In this document: positions 4,886-5,516 of the stretch, piece after piece
Layout: the number at the start of each line of letters is the position of its first letter
How positions within the stretch are numbered: position 1 is the first letter of the stretch
Assembly (NCBI GenBank): GCA_016763915.1
Contig: JAESSX010000169.1
Coordinates: 1 to 5,516 of the forward strand
DNA length: 5,516 bases
Reading direction: 5' to 3'
Source of the DNA: Rhodospirillales bacterium
GTDB taxonomy: Bacteria; Pseudomonadota; Alphaproteobacteria; Rhodospirillales_A; Casp-alpha2
The notes under the pieces: generated by a model
Database searches by the model: none
What the model saw: only the letters and a program-made list of their open reading frames with translations
Told to the model about the DNA's origin: nothing
Translations under genes and position numbers: made by a program

Positions 4886-5516
4886 ATGATGGCGATGACC
4901 GAGCCTGATCTTGACCGGCAAACGGCGTCCAACGACCTGTATCAGGCGGAAACGGAAATTCGCCACCTCAAGGGCACCATCGTTGCGCTGCGCGAGGAAC
5001 TGGAAGGCCTGCAATTTGAGAATCAGGAAAATGTTCAGCGCGCCGTCGCCAAGGGCGCCGATGAAATTGCCCAGTTGAGGTCGACCGCGTCGGCCTTGCG
5101 CGAGGAACTGGATAACCTGAGCTTCGAGAAGGATCAGGCCGTTCAGCAGGCGGTCGCCAATTCCAACGACGAAATCCAGCAGCTGACGCAGACCGCCCAG
5201 GCCTTGCGTGAGAAACTGGACAACCTGAACTTCGAGAAGGACCAGGCCGTCCAGAGTGCCGTCGCCCAAGGCAACGATACCATCCGCCAGCTAACGCAAA
5301 CCGCCCAGGCCCTGCGCGAGGAACTCGACAACCTGAGCTTCGAAAAGGATCAAAGCGTCCAGAAGGTTGTCGCCGAAGGCAGTGACAAAGCCCAGCAGTT
5401 GCAACAGACTGCGGTGGCGCTGCGCGAAGAGTTGGACACCATCAAGGGCCGCTACGAAGACAAAATTCAGGGCCTGGAACGCGCCGCCCGCGACGAGATA
5501 AAACAGCTGCAGGAAA
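4886..5516 (+). CDS. Coiled-coil protein made of 36-residue tandem repeats (3' end beyond window)
   Basis: An open frame runs from ATG 4886 to the window end without a stop, giving at least 210 residues. After about 24 N-terminal residues (MMAMTEPDLD...) the protein is a series of 36-residue repeats. The consensus is roughly IxQLxQTAxALREELDNLSFE, then KDQAVQxAVAxGxDE. It is rich in E, Q, A, L and D, has no proline, glycine cluster, signal peptide or membrane segment in the repeats, and is predicted to be a long cytoplasmic helical rod or coiled coil. I do not recognise the family, and the function is unknown. The start is uncertain: ATGs at 4886, 4889 and 4895 are in frame, with a weak GGATGG (4877-4882) upstream. 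A TTG at 4796, preceded by AGGAG (4780-4784), is another option. It is read in the same direction as the chemoreceptor genes. Confidence 0.85.
   Translation, partial: MMAMTEPDLDRQTASNDLYQAETEIRHLKGTIVALREELEGLQFENQENVQRAVAKGADEIAQLRSTASALREELDNLSFEKDQAVQQAVANSNDEIQQLTQTAQALREKLDNLNFEKDQAVQSAVAQGNDTIRQLTQTAQALREELDNLSFEKDQSVQKVVAEGSDKAQQLQQTAVALREELDTIKGRYEDKIQGLERAARDEIKQLQE
4958..5516 (+). repeat. 108-bp coding tandem repeat, five full units plus a partial sixth
   Basis: Units start at 4958, 5066, 5174, 5282 and 5390; a sixth begins at 5498 and runs off the window. All are exactly 108 bp (36 codons) with no indels. Units 2, 3 and 4 are most alike, with the shared protein core NFEKDQAV or SFEKDQxV. 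The first and fifth are more diverged, and the fifth replaces the NLSFEKDQ segment with TIKGRYEDK. Many differences between units are third-codon changes, so the array looks old and kept by selection on the protein. Confidence 0.92.

Noticed and set aside
4835..5269. Minus-strand open frame opposite the repeat region
   Set aside because: It appears repetitive only because the + strand gene is repetitive. The + frame is open to the window end and makes a coherent coiled-coil protein.
4958..5516. CRISPR array
   Set aside because: The repeats are 108 bp, contiguous, without spacers and in frame, so they are coding protein repeats.

Overview
The window is high-GC bacterial DNA, with one clearly AT-rich intergenic stretch at about 2030-2260. 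It most resembles an alphaproteobacterium, possibly of the Rhodospirillales type. The reasons are the GC-rich codon use, the sequence style of the RhlE-type helicase and the chemoreceptor, and a tRNA-Cys/tRNA-Asn tandem. The taxon is an inference. All protein genes that can be supported lie on the + strand.

Layout. Positions 1-14 look like the 3' end of a tRNA-Cys. A complete tRNA-Asn (anticodon GTT) follows at 22-97, then a strong intrinsic terminator at 104-143. A gene-free stretch of about 365 bases with several hairpins leads to a DEAD-box RNA helicase of the RhlE type (510-1781, GTG start). A second gene-free region (1782-2273) begins with GC-rich hairpins and becomes AT-rich and full of dyads. 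It is the likely promoter/operator region of the next genes.

Genes 2274-2798 and 2839-4020 form a tight pair. The first encodes a stand-alone PAS protein that aligns without gaps to the FAD-binding PAS domain of the aerotaxis receptor Aer. The second encodes a methyl-accepting chemotaxis signalling protein with no membrane segment and no sensor domain of its own. Together they look like an aerotaxis/energy-taxis receptor split into two soluble proteins, as in the Campylobacter CetB/CetA pair, except that the CetA-like partner here is not membrane-anchored.

Gene 4095-4781 encodes a predicted exported protein with a HEREH (HExxH-type) zinc-peptidase motif and four cysteines. From about 4886 to the window end runs a 3'-truncated gene for a coiled-coil protein. 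It is built from 36-residue (108-bp) tandem repeats: five complete copies are visible and a sixth begins.

The most interesting points are the soluble two-gene energy-taxis receptor, the 12-bp tandem repeat that spans the start of the chemoreceptor gene and supplies four in-frame ATGs, and the 36-residue repeat protein.
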